A DNA stretch of 33,096 nucleotides from JANYCG01 sp031365665 (GCA_031365665.1 JANLYO010000230.1:1-33096), one strand, 5' to 3'; positions 1 through 7,579 are shown, counted from the first letter of the stretch. Made by a program: numbers and translations. Notes: generated by a model from the letters alone, not told the origin.

Positions 1-1
1 G

Positions 2-472
2 GATCGGGCTTTGGGGCAGGGCGACAAACGTGTGGCCGACAGCTCCGGCGCCTACAACGGCCTGTGGGGCCGTGGCCCGCAACTTTTTTTCCTGGATGGC
101 GTGCCGGCACAAGGGAAAACCGCTGAGGAGGTGGAAAAAGCACTGCTGGAGCAGGTCGCCAAAGTGGCGCGTGAAGGCGTCAGCGAAGCCGAGCTGAACC
201 GCGTCAAAACCCAGTGGGTGGCCAGCGAAGTCTACAAACTTGACTCGGTGTTCAACCAGGCGCGCACCTTGGGTGTTTATTGGATACAGGGGCAGCCTTT
301 GGATGCCGGTGAGCGCCTCATTGCCCGCTTGCGTGCCGTCAGCGCACAACAAGTCCAGCAGGTGGCGCAAAAATACTTTGCCGACGACCAGTTGACCATT
401 GCCACCCTGCGGCCGCAGGCGCTTGATAAAACCCGCAAACCGCGCGCATCGGCCCCTGGCGCGAGGCATTGA
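2..472 (+). CDS. M16 family zinc peptidase, C-terminal part (cut by window edge)
   Basis: The reading frame is open from the left edge to a TGA at 470-472, so about 156 C-terminal residues are present and the start lies outside the window. The sequence has the helical character of the last domain of M16 (pitrilysin/insulinase-like) peptidases, with 'EGVSEAELNRVKTQ' and 'VSAQQVQQVAQKYF' typical of that fold. The zinc-binding HxxEH motif of an active M16 subunit would be in the missing N-terminal half and cannot be checked. It ends 4 bases before a second M16 gene. Such pairs usually form a catalytic and non-catalytic heterodimer in the periplasm, so this one is inferred to be the catalytic partner. 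Confidence 0.85.
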   Translation, partial: DRALGQGDKRVADSSGAYNGLWGRGPQLFFLDGVPAQGKTAEEVEKALLEQVAKVAREGVSEAELNRVKTQWVASEVYKLDSVFNQARTLGVYWIQGQPLDAGERLIARLRAVSAQQVQQVAQKYFADDQLTIATLRPQALDKTRKPRASAPGARH

Positions 473-476
473 TTCC

Positions 477-1853
477 ATGACTACGATTAAAAAAATAGCT
501 GTTTGCGTTTTAGTTTCTTGCCCTGGTTTGCTTTTAATGCCGTCTATTGCGGCGGCGGGCATCCCCGTCGTTCAATGGACCCAGAGCTCAGGCACACGCA
601 TTTATCTGGTCGAAAGCCCGAATATTCCGATGGTCGATGTGCGCATCGAATTCGACGCCGGTTCGCGCCGTGACCCGTTGGGCCAAGAGGGCCTGGCCAG
701 TGTCACAGCGGGTTTGCTCGGCCAGGGCGCGCGGGCCAGCGGCACAAGCCCGGCGCTGGATGAAAACGCCTTGGGTGAGGCCTGGGCCGATCTGGGCGCA
801 TCCTTTGGCGCCAGCGCCAGCACGGACCGCATGGGTTTTTCGCTGCGCTCTTTGACCTACCCCGAGTTATTGCCCAAAGCGGTGGCGTTAGCGGCCCGAT
901 TGATCGGCGAGCCGTCCTTCCCGCCAGACATCTGGCAGCGCAACCGCGAACGCATCGCCGCCAGCATCAAGGAGGCGAATACGCGCCCAGCCACCCTGGC
1001 CGGGCGGGCCTTTTCAAAAGCCGTGTATGGCGGCCACCCTTACGGACGCGAGGTGACCGAAGCATCACTGGCCGCCATCTCGCTGGACGACATGAAGAAC
1101 CTGCACGCCAGCATGGTCGCCCCGTGCCGCGCGGTGGTGACGATTGTGGGTGCCGTGACACGCGCCCAGGCCGATGCGATGGTGACGCTGCTCTTCGCCA
1201 AGGTGAAGCCCTTGCCCTCGATGTCCGCCCAAACTACGCTCGGCACCATCTGCCCGGCCTGGGCAGCCGTGCCCGAAGTTGCGCCGCTGGCCCAAAGTGT
1301 CGAAGAAAAAATTGCCTTTGATTCAGCCCAGGCCCATGTGCTGATCGGCCAACCGGGCTTTAGACGTGATGACCCGGATTTTTTTGCGCTTACCGTGGGC
1401 AATTACATTTTGGGCGGTGGCGGTTTTGTTTCGCGCCTGTACGCGGAAGTGCGCGAAAAACGCGGCCTGAGTTACAGCGTTTACAGCTACTTCTCGCCTG
1501 CCTTGCATGCCGGCGCGTTCACGCTCGGCCTGCAAACCCGCCCTGACCAGGCCAACCAGGCAGTGCAGGTTTCACGCGAGGTCTTGGCCAAATTTGTCGC
1601 CGAAGGCCCCACCGCAGCCGAGCTGCAAGGCGCCAAAGACAACCTCATCGGCGGTTTTGCGCTGCGCATCGACACCAACGCAAAACTGCTGGACAACGTC
1701 GCCAACATTGGCTGGTACCAGTTGCCCCTGGACTACCTCGACACCTGGACGCAGGCTGTGGAAAAGGTGACGCTGGCCGACATCAAAGCGGCCTTTGTGC
1801 GCAAACTGCAGCCAGACAAAATGGTGACGGTGGTGGTGGGGGGCGGGTCCTGA
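477..1853 (+). CDS. M16 family peptidase-like protein, non-catalytic subunit, exported
   Basis: This encodes 458 residues from the ATG at 477, chosen because it opens a clear signal peptide (residues 1 to about 27, ending SIAAA) and lies 4 bases after the upstream stop. An upstream in-frame start at 399 would add an implausible arginine-rich leader. Two M16 halves are visible: an N-terminal domain with 'FDAGSRRDP' (60-68) and a C-terminal domain with 'REKRGLSYSVYSYFSP'. Where active enzymes read GLAHxxEH, this protein reads GLASVTAG (72-79), so both histidines and the glutamate are missing. It is therefore probably the inactive partner of a periplasmic heterodimeric protease. The substrate is unknown. 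Confidence 0.92.
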   Translation: MTTIKKIAVCVLVSCPGLLLMPSIAAAGIPVVQWTQSSGTRIYLVESPNIPMVDVRIEFDAGSRRDPLGQEGLASVTAGLLGQGARASGTSPALDENALGEAWADLGASFGASASTDRMGFSLRSLTYPELLPKAVALAARLIGEPSFPPDIWQRNRERIAASIKEANTRPATLAGRAFSKAVYGGHPYGREVTEASLAAISLDDMKNLHASMVAPCRAVVTIVGAVTRAQADAMVTLLFAKVKPLPSMSAQTTLGTICPAWAAVPEVAPLAQSVEEKIAFDSAQAHVLIGQPGFRRDDPDFFALTVGNYILGGGGFVSRLYAEVREKRGLSYSVYSYFSPALHAGAFTLGLQTRPDQANQAVQVSREVLAKFVAEGPTAAELQGAKDNLIGGFALRIDTNAKLLDNVANIGWYQLPLDYLDTWTQAVEKVTLADIKAAFVRKLQPDKMVTVVVGGGS

Positions 1854-1908
1854 ACCGCGTTACGGCGGGCTGATTGAATTCCTGACTCGCCCAGAACGGG
1901 CATGAATC

Positions 1909-1927
1909 GTATCCTAAATGATACAAT
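1909..1927 (+). promoter_or_regulatory. Putative promoter and operator of the toxin-antitoxin pair
   Basis: A GTATC/GATAC inverted repeat (1909-1913 and 1920-1924, 6-base spacer) overlaps a good -10 hexamer TACAAT (1922-1927). No convincing -35 box is seen. The toxin ATG lies 10 bases after the -10 box, so the transcript would be leaderless or nearly so. Autorepression through such a dyad by the antitoxin is typical of type II systems; here it is inference. Confidence 0.45.
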
Positions 1928-1936
1928 TCTCTCAAG

Positions 1937-2226
1937 ATGGTCACCATCCACACAACAGAAAACTTCGACGATTGGTTTTCGGGGTTGAAGGACAAGCAGG
2001 CCGCGCGACGCATCCAGGCGCGCTTTGACCGCGCAGAGGACGGCAATTTTGGCGATTCCGAGCAGGTCGGCGGGGGGGTTATGAGATGCGCATTCATGTG
2101 GGGTCAGGCTACCGCGTTTATTTCACCCAGCGCGGCATGGACATCGTGATTTTGCTCGCAGGCGGTGATAAATCAACGCAATCGAAAGACATCAAAGGCG
2201 CACTGAAAATTGCGCGGCAAATTTGA
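1937..2226 (+). pseudogene. RelE/HigB-like toxin (HI1419-type), frameshifted
   Basis: From ATG 1937 the frame reads a typical addiction-module killer N-terminus ('TTENFDDWFSGLKDKQA', 'FDRAEDGNFGD') and then runs off family at a G7 run (2072-2078), stopping at 2149 after 70 residues. The rest of the family is in the next frame from 2080: 'YEMRIHVGSGYRVYF' followed by 'KSTQSKDIKGALKIARQI', with a TGA at 2224-2226. One extra base in the run would restore a normal 96-residue toxin. Members of this family are ribosome-dependent mRNA interferases with the RelE fold. The gene is either inactivated, rescued by slippage on the G run, or affected by a base-calling error. The antitoxin follows 9 bases later. 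Confidence 0.85.
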
Positions 2227-2235
2227 AAGGCAGAC

Positions 2236-2544
2236 ATGGCAAACATTGCAAAAGTCAAACTTCGCAAATGGGACAGTGCCGCCTATCTCACGACAGACGG
2301 CGATATGGCGCACTTCCTGCAGGCTTGCTTTGACGAAGCAGGGGATGACGCAGCCTTCATTGTCAAGGCACTGGGCACCATTGCCCGTGCCAAGGGAATG
2401 ACGCAACTTTCAAAAGAAACCGGACTTGGCCGGGAAAGTCTTTACAAGGCGCTTTCAGGTGAAGGCAATCCAAGTTTTGCGACCATCCTTAAAGTGGTTG
2501 CGGCACTTGGCATTAAATTGAACGCAGAAGCCGTACATGCGTGA
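2236..2544 (+). CDS. Antitoxin of HI1420 type (addiction module antidote), HTH DNA-binding
   Basis: The product has 102 residues from ATG 2236, with a purine-rich AAGGCAG ribosome site just upstream. The N-terminal part ('LRKWDSAAYL', 'DMAHFLQACFDEAGDD') is the family-specific toxin-binding region. Residues about 50-95 form a Cro/C1-type helix-turn-helix, with 'KGMTQLSKETGLGRESLYKAL' as the key helices and 'NPSFATILKVVAALGIKL' as the closing segment. Toxin first and antitoxin second is the usual order in this family. It should neutralise the toxin and repress the shared promoter. It is intact although the toxin is frameshifted. Its last 8 bases overlap the chosen rsmD start, so transcription probably continues into rsmD. 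Confidence 0.9.
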   Translation: MANIAKVKLRKWDSAAYLTTDGDMAHFLQACFDEAGDDAAFIVKALGTIARAKGMTQLSKETGLGRESLYKALSGEGNPSFATILKVVAALGIKLNAEAVHA

Positions 2545-3175
2545 TTTGCCCAAGCGCAGCGACGTGCAAGAAAAGCGCAGTGTGGCTGGGAAAGCTCAAG
2601 ACATCCGCCCGGTTGGTGCAAAAGCCCACGAAATCCGCATCATCGGCGGCTTGTGGAAACGCAGCAAACTCAAGGTGGTGGACAGGCCTGGCCTGCGCCC
2701 TACGCCGGATCGGGTGCGTGAGACCCTGTTTAACTGGTTGGGGCGTGACCTGAGCGGCTGGCAATGTGTGGACGTATTTGCGGGCACCGGTGCGCTGGGG
2801 TTTGAAGCGGCCTCACGCGGCGCAAAAAACGTGCGGCTTGTGGAGAGTGACAAAACGCTGGTTGCCATGCTGGAGCAGGTCAAGGCGCAGTTGAAAGCCG
2901 ATGCCGCTCAGGTGCTGCGCGGTGATGGTGTCGGTGTGCTCAAAACCCAGAGCGAGGCCAGTGTTGACCTGATCTTCATTGACCCGCCCTTTGACTCGCA
3001 ACTTTTTGGGCCCGCCTTGCTGGCGGCTGGGCGGGCTGTGGCGCCGGAAGGGTTTGTGTATCTGGAAGCGCCTGTGAAGTGGACAGATGAACAGCTTTTA
3101 CCCTTTAGTTTGTTGGTTCACCGCCATTTGAAAGCCGGGGCAGTCCACGCACATTTGCTCAAGCGCGCTGCATAA
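2537..3175 (+). CDS. rsmD: 16S rRNA (guanine966-N2)-methyltransferase RsmD
   Basis: The product has 212 residues. RsmD uses S-adenosylmethionine to methylate G966 of 16S rRNA in the 30S subunit. Motifs seen are the family opening 'IRIIGGLWKRSKL' (33-45), 'RPTPDRVRETLFNWL' (54-68), the SAM-binding loop 'VFAGTGALGFEAASRGA' (80-96) and the catalytic DPPF (149-152). The start at 2537 lies inside the antitoxin gene. In-frame GTG or TTG codons slightly downstream are alternatives, because residues 1-30 are not conserved. coaD follows 43 bases later, a common pairing in proteobacteria. The overlap with the antitoxin suggests that rsmD now depends on transcription through the toxin-antitoxin unit. 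Confidence 0.95.
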   Translation: MRDLPKRSDVQEKRSVAGKAQDIRPVGAKAHEIRIIGGLWKRSKLKVVDRPGLRPTPDRVRETLFNWLGRDLSGWQCVDVFAGTGALGFEAASRGAKNVRLVESDKTLVAMLEQVKAQLKADAAQVLRGDGVGVLKTQSEASVDLIFIDPPFDSQLFGPALLAAGRAVAPEGFVYLEAPVKWTDEQLLPFSLLVHRHLKAGAVHAHLLKRAA

Positions 3176-3218
3176 TGCCGCGCATGGGCCAGCCTTGGCC
3201 GCAACCTAGGAAACTACC

Positions 3219-3722
3219 ATGAGCAATAGCGTGCTTGCCGTCTATCCTGGCACTTTTGATCCGCTTACGCGGGGGCATGAAGACGTGGTGCGCCGCGCGC
3301 TACAGCTGTTTGACCGCGTCATCGTCGCCGTGGCGGCGGGGCACCACAAGAAAAACGCGCTTTTCAACTTAGATGAGCGCCTGGCCATGGTGCGTGAAGT
3401 GGCGCAGGGCAACCCGCAGATTGAGGTGGACAGCTACAACGGCCTCCTGCGCGATTTTGTCGTGGCCAAAGGTGCCAAAGCCGTGGTGCGGGGCCTGCGT
3501 GCAGTGACTGACTTTGACTACGAATTCCAACTCGCGGGCATGAACCGCAGCCTGATGCCGGATGTGGAAACCGTCTTTCTGACGCCCAGCGACAAGTACC
3601 AGTTTGTCAGCAGCACCTTCGTTCGCGAGATCGCCGTCTTGGGCGGTGAGGTGGAAAAATTTGTCTCACCCTCGGTGTACCGCCGGTTGATGGACAAGGT
3701 GGAGACACTGCCCAAAGACTGA
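3219..3722 (+). CDS. coaD: Phosphopantetheine adenylyltransferase
   Basis: The product has 167 residues, the usual length. The enzyme transfers AMP from ATP to 4'-phosphopantetheine, giving dephospho-CoA, the penultimate step of CoA synthesis in the cytosol. The nucleotidyltransferase signature is clear: 'YPGTFDPLTRGHEDVV' at residues 9-24 with the T/HxGH-type motif at 17-20, 'RGLRAVTDFDYEFQLAGMNR' in the middle, and 'SSTFVREIA' near the C-terminus for ATP phosphate binding. It is probably co-transcribed with rsmD. Its stop codon coincides with the beginning of a long inverted repeat (3722-3824). Confidence 0.97.
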   Translation: MSNSVLAVYPGTFDPLTRGHEDVVRRALQLFDRVIVAVAAGHHKKNALFNLDERLAMVREVAQGNPQIEVDSYNGLLRDFVVAKGAKAVVRGLRAVTDFDYEFQLAGMNRSLMPDVETVFLTPSDKYQFVSSTFVREIAVLGGEVEKFVSPSVYRRLMDKVETLPKD

Positions 3723-3824
3723 TTCCATTTCCAAATCATCCGTGCAGCTCGTTGCACCTCCTGGCCGTGCTGTACCACTGTCGCCGCCGGCGCGCCTACG
3801 CCACGAATGATGTAGAAATGGAAT
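3722..3824. repeat. Long imperfect inverted repeat downstream of coaD
   Basis: The left arm 3722-3744 begins ATTCCATTTC and the right arm 3802-3824 ends GAAATGGAAT. The two 23-base arms match at 20 of 23 positions as reverse complements, with mismatches at arm positions 11, 13 and 19. The 57-base centre is GC-rich. No T-tract follows, so it is not a classical intrinsic terminator. It could be a small REP- or MITE-like element or a structured 3' end for coaD. No protein is evident within it. Confidence 0.65.
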
Positions 3825-3850
3825 AAGGGTTGAAATAGATGTGCTATATA

Positions 3851-3870
3851 ATAAATAGCAAACTATTTAT
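3851..3870. repeat. AT-rich hairpin in the coaD-hydrolase spacer
   Basis: ATAAATAG (3851-3858) and CTATTTAT (3863-3870) form a perfect 8-base stem with a CAAA loop, inside a strongly AT-rich stretch (about 3838-3950). The rest of the 263-base convergent spacer contains no recognisable gene. The hairpin may help end transcription from either side, or may belong to a dispersed AT-rich repeat (compare 9268-9307). Confidence 0.5.
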
Positions 3871-3985
3871 ATATCACGTGACTCAGCGGCCTAAAATTTT
3901 TAAAATTTTGTTGGCGAGAGATAAAATTAATATGGAAGTTAATTTGTAATTCACATCTTGCCGGGCGGGTCGCGGTGTCGTGACG

Positions 3986-4732
3986 TCATGGCCTTCCACC
4001 CAAATTTTTGAGCCAGGCCAGCAAGGCGGCGTTCACCTCGGCGGGCCGCTCCATCGTCAGCATGTGGCCGCAGTTGGCAATGCACGTGAATTCGGCATCC
4101 GGCACCAGCGCCGCTATTTCTTCGGAACATTCCGGTGGCACCAGTTGATCCGAGTCGCCGCACAAGACCAGCGTGGGGCAGCGCAACTGTGGCAGATGCA
4201 AACGCGCATCGGGCCGGGCCATGACGGCGCGGTTTTGCTGGATGAGTTGGGCCGCGCCCGCTTGCAGCACAAAGTCGATGTAGGTTTGGGTGAGCACGGC
4301 ATCTTTTGATCGGCTCGGGTGGAACGCCATCGGCAGGTTGAAGCGAAGCACCTCTTCGGCGCGGCCTTGCTCAAAAAGGAGGATGGCGGCTTCGCGCAAC
4401 TGCTGCATCTCGGGTGTGTCTGGCCGGGCGCTGGTGCCCAGCAGCGCGAGGCCTTTGACGCGCTCTGGGGACTGGCGCGCCACCTCCATCGCCAACATGC
4501 CGCCCATCGAAGCGCCACACAGAATCAGCTCGCCTGCGTGTTCCGCCAGGAGCGCCGCTGCCATCGTCTCCAGCCTGTCAAACCGCGTGTGAACGTCGGT
4601 CACCACAGGGCTCAACCTCGATGAAAGCGGGGTGGAAAGCGCCGTGGGTACGGGAGAATTAAACGCAGCAAGCTGGCGCTGCCACATCACATGGTTGCAG
4701 GCCAGGCCAGGCAGGAGGAGGAGTTGGGGCAT
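3986..4732 (-). CDS. Alpha/beta hydrolase
   Basis: The product has 248 residues from ATG at 4732. The alpha/beta-hydrolase fold is well supported: an oxyanion-hole region near 'LLLPGLACNHVMW' (5-17), nucleophile elbow GASMGG with Ser75, acid candidate Asp193 or Asp195 in 'CGDSDQLVPP', and His223 in 'NCGHMLTMERP'. No signal peptide is seen, so it should be cytosolic. The substrate cannot be told from sequence; esters, lactones or similar bonds are possible. It starts 12 bases after the TTC38-like gene and ends the minus-strand cluster with the amidase and ABC transporter, so it may act on a breakdown product of the imported compound. Confidence 0.92.
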   Translation of the reverse strand: MPQLLLLPGLACNHVMWQRQLAAFNSPVPTALSTPLSSRLSPVVTDVHTRFDRLETMAAALLAEHAGELILCGASMGGMLAMEVARQSPERVKGLALLGTSARPDTPEMQQLREAAILLFEQGRAEEVLRFNLPMAFHPSRSKDAVLTQTYIDFVLQAGAAQLIQQNRAVMARPDARLHLPQLRCPTLVLCGDSDQLVPPECSEEIAALVPDAEFTCIANCGHMLTMERPAEVNAALLAWLKNLGGRP

Positions 4733-4744
4733 AGCGGCGAGTGT

Positions 4745-5980
4745 TCAATGGATGGCGCGCGTTGGGGCCGCAGCGTCAGCATGAATTTGTTCAAACCAGT
4801 CGCGCTGGGCGTGGCTGCCGCCTATCGCGATGAGCCGGGGCAGCGCCTGCGCCAGGTGTTGGGCGGCGCGCGCCTTGTCGCCCCGGGCATGGGCAAGCAA
4901 GCCGCGCGCGGCGGGCGCGGCCACTTGTTGCCAGACAGGATCACGCTGTGCGCTCGCCTGTGCGTGGGTGTCGATGTTGCGCATCAACACGTCGGCCTCC
5001 GGTTTGCCCGCGCGGGCCAGCCCGTAGAGGTAGTGCAGGTCGAGAAAGGGCGATAGCTGGTCTTGGGTGTGCGGTATGAGGAAACTCGCCACGTCCTGCC
5101 AGCGTGCGCCACCCGGCCCGCCCACATCTACGCCGCGCAATTCGAGGCGCGACAACAGCGAGATGGCGTTCACCTGGTCTTGTGAATAGGTTTTGACGAC
5201 ACCCCAAACCTGTTCGTCAAACAGGCGCAGGGCGTCGTCGTGGTGTTTGAGTTCAATGGCGAAAAGCGCCTGGTGCCACCAGTTGTGGGTCACCATGAAG
5301 GAGTTCAGGTCGGTCCAGGTGGGGCTCATCGCCTGCATGAAAGAGTGGCCCTCGCGCACGCGCCCCTGCGTCAGCATCACATGGGCGACAGCGTGTTGCG
5401 CCCAGGGCTCTTTTTGGCACATGTGGATGCCCTTTCGGGCGGCCTGCTCGGCCAGATCGAGCTGATGGCATTGTTCATAACCAAAGGCCAACATGCCGTA
5501 AAAGTAGGGCACATCGGCTGCCCGCGCCTGTGCCGCCAGCGCCAGGCGCAGCATGGCCGCAGAATCGCCCTGGTTGAAGCAGTGGTACTGGCCGATTTTG
5601 AGCGAGACCAGATCACGCGGGAACTCTTCTGCCTGCTCGGCGTGGAGCGCGCGCGCGCGGGCGATGTCGCCTGCCGCCCAGGCGGCCACGGCGGCGACAA
5701 AGCGGCGCTCACGCGGGGTGACTTGGGTGTCTGCGGCAAGGGCCGCCTGCGCGCGGTGCAGAAAGGGCGCAGCGGCGTAGCTGGCGTCTCTCGACTCAGC
5801 AAAAAGTTGCAACGCCGCGCAACAGGCTTGCACGATGGCGCTGTGGTCTGTCGCTGCGACTTGGAACACGTTGACGCAGCGCGCCTCGCAGGCGATCACA
5901 CCTTCGACAAAATCGTTCAACGCCGCCAGGCTGCTGGCGTTCTGCAAAGTGACCGGGTTGCCCAGGCTGTCGGTCGGCAT
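4745..5980 (-). CDS. TTC38-like tetratricopeptide repeat protein
   Basis: The product has 411 residues with no signal peptide or membrane segment. It is almost entirely helical, with degenerate TPR units such as 'YGMLAFGYEQCHQLDLAEQA' (161-180). Two short blocks, 'WAQHAVAHVM' (193-202) and 'HNWWHQALF' (232-240), are hallmarks of the family of eukaryotic TTC38, which has bacterial members of unknown function. The invariant His and Trp residues look more like a conserved ligand or metal pocket than ordinary TPR packing; that is inference. It lies between the amidase (60-base gap) and the hydrolase (12-base gap), so it is probably part of the same catabolic transcript. Confidence 0.85.
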   Translation of the reverse strand: MPTDSLGNPVTLQNASSLAALNDFVEGVIACEARCVNVFQVAATDHSAIVQACCAALQLFAESRDASYAAAPFLHRAQAALAADTQVTPRERRFVAAVAAWAAGDIARARALHAEQAEEFPRDLVSLKIGQYHCFNQGDSAAMLRLALAAQARAADVPYFYGMLAFGYEQCHQLDLAEQAARKGIHMCQKEPWAQHAVAHVMLTQGRVREGHSFMQAMSPTWTDLNSFMVTHNWWHQALFAIELKHHDDALRLFDEQVWGVVKTYSQDQVNAISLLSRLELRGVDVGGPGGARWQDVASFLIPHTQDQLSPFLDLHYLYGLARAGKPEADVLMRNIDTHAQASAQRDPVWQQVAAPAARGLLAHARGDKARAAQHLAQALPRLIAIGGSHAQRDWFEQIHADAAAPTRAIH

Positions 5981-6040
5981 GTTGCGGCTCCTTGCGTCGA
6001 ATGCACAGGCAAAGAACGGCGAATGCGCGGGGCGGGCGGC

Positions 6041-7453
6041 CTAATGGGGCAGCGCTGCAGGCACACTTGGCCAGGGCCGCTGCGCGCCGCGCAGCAACTC
6101 ATAGGCGCGCGAGAGGCGCAACACGCCCAGGTCGTCAAAACGCTGCCCGGCAATCTGCAAACCGATGGGCAAACCGCTGGCGGTGTAGCCGCAGTTGATC
6201 GACGCGGCGGGCTGCTCCGACATGTTGTAGGGCACCGTGAAGCCGATGTGTTCGAGCCCGTGCAGGGGGTCGTTGGTGGGCGAGGGCAACTCAGCGGCAA
6301 AGGCAGAATTGGGCGAGGTCGGCGAGATCACGAAATCAAACGCGCTACAGGCCTTCACGCTGGCGACGCGCACAGCATATGGCTGGCTGCTGGCCACAAA
6401 CACCTGCTGGGCGCTGAGGCTGCTGGCGCTGTCGGCCCACTGGCGGATGTAGGGCAGCACTTTGTCGCGTTGCAAGGCGGGCAGTGCGTTCAGGTCGATG
6501 TAGGAGCGCATGCGCCAGTTGTAGTCCAGGCCATCCAGCATGTCTTGGGTCATGAAGGGGCGCATCGGGGTGACGATGGCCCCGGCGGCCTCAAATGCCC
6601 GCGCGGCAGCTTCTACGGCAGCGCGTATCTCGGGCGTGACCGCGAGGCCACAACCGGCCTCCACGAGCAGGCCAATTTTGAGGCCGCGCAACATCGCAGT
6701 GCCCTGGTCGATGTCGCTCCACGCGATGTCCTGGTAGGGCAAGCTCATGCTGTCGCGCGCATCCGGCAGCGACAGCACCTGCATCATCAGGGCCGAGTCG
6801 GCCACGCTGCGCGTCATGGGGCCGGCCGCGCGGCCCGTGTAGGGCGGGTCAATCGGGATGCGGCCCAGGCTGGGCTTCAGGCTGTAAATGCCGCACCAGC
6901 CCGCAGGCAGGCGCAGCGAGCCGCCGATGTCGGTGCCGATATGCAGCGGGCCATAACCCGCCGCAGCGGCGGCACCGGCACCTGCGCTGGAGCCGCCAGG
7001 GCCTTTGCTCAGGTTCCAGGGATTGCGCGCCAGCGCATGGAAAGTCGAGAGACCCGAGGACAACATGCCGTAATCGGGCATGGTGGTTTTGCTGACCATT
7101 ACCGCCCCGGCTTCGCGCATGCGGGCGGCGGGCGGAGCGTCTGCCAGAGCGGGCGTGAGCGGCACGGCGGCGGTGCCCAGCGGCGTGGCGTCGCCTTGGG
7201 TGGCGATGTTGTCTTTGATGGTGACGGGCACGCCATCCAGCGGGCCACAGGGCGCGTTTTTCAGCCAGCGCGCCTCGGACGCTTTGGCCTGCGCCAGAGC
7301 AGCTTCAGGCCGCAGCAGCCAGGTCGCGTGGATGTGCGGCTCCCAGCGCTTGATGTGGCTCAGCACCGCCTCGGTGACTTCCACAGGCGAGAGTGCGTGG
7401 GAGCGGTACGCGCGCAGCAGTTCCTGCGCGCTTAGGTCATGCAAGGGCGTCAA
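6041..7453 (-). CDS. Amidase signature family enzyme
   Basis: About 470 residues are encoded if translation starts at TTG 7453-7451. The frame stays open to 7507, but that extra part runs into a repeat element and reads unlike an amidase. The Ser-cis-Ser-Lys triad is complete: Lys80 in 'GVPVTIKDN', Ser155 in 'GPGGSSAGAG' and Ser179 in 'GTDIGGSLRLPA'. These enzymes hydrolyse carboxamides to acid and ammonia. The C-terminal part has 'PTSPNSAF' and a 'PIGLQIAGQRFDD' block as usual. No signal peptide is present, so it is cytosolic. It lies downstream of a peptide-type ABC binding protein, suggesting that it cleaves an imported amide. The start is poorly defined and no good Shine-Dalgarno sequence is seen. 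Confidence 0.93.
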   Translation of the reverse strand: MTPLHDLSAQELLRAYRSHALSPVEVTEAVLSHIKRWEPHIHATWLLRPEAALAQAKASEARWLKNAPCGPLDGVPVTIKDNIATQGDATPLGTAAVPLTPALADAPPAARMREAGAVMVSKTTMPDYGMLSSGLSTFHALARNPWNLSKGPGGSSAGAGAAAAAGYGPLHIGTDIGGSLRLPAGWCGIYSLKPSLGRIPIDPPYTGRAAGPMTRSVADSALMMQVLSLPDARDSMSLPYQDIAWSDIDQGTAMLRGLKIGLLVEAGCGLAVTPEIRAAVEAAARAFEAAGAIVTPMRPFMTQDMLDGLDYNWRMRSYIDLNALPALQRDKVLPYIRQWADSASSLSAQQVFVASSQPYAVRVASVKACSAFDFVISPTSPNSAFAAELPSPTNDPLHGLEHIGFTVPYNMSEQPAASINCGYTASGLPIGLQIAGQRFDDLGVLRLSRAYELLRGAQRPWPSVPAALPH

Positions 7454-7489
7454 CTTGAATATTTTTTTGTAGGGCCGCCCCAAGAAAAA

Positions 7490-7577
7490 ATGCGGCCCCC
7501 CGAACAAGCGAAGCGCAGGGCATGCCTGCTTTTTGGGGCAGGGAGCGACACGCAGTGCGCAACCGCGGGGGCCACAT
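7490..7577. repeat. REP-like palindromic element between binding protein and amidase
   Basis: The 88-base segment has inverted ends, ATGCGGCCCCC (7490-7500) and GGGGGCCACAT (7567-7577), matching 10 of 11 as reverse complements. Inside is a perfect GGCATGCC palindrome and a CACGCAGTGCGC dyad-like stretch. Sequences containing 'CACTGCGTGTCGCT' between GC-rich arms recur in intergenic regions of Comamonadaceae, as recalled and not searched. It begins 2 bases after the binding-protein stop and could attenuate transcription into the amidase. Confidence 0.6.
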
Positions 7578-7579
7578 CT

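Noticed and set aside
5240..7435. Long open frame of 731 codons on the + strand
   Set aside because: It is antisense to the TTC38-like and amidase genes, has no family motifs and reads as Gly/Arg/His-rich translation of GC-rich reverse strand.
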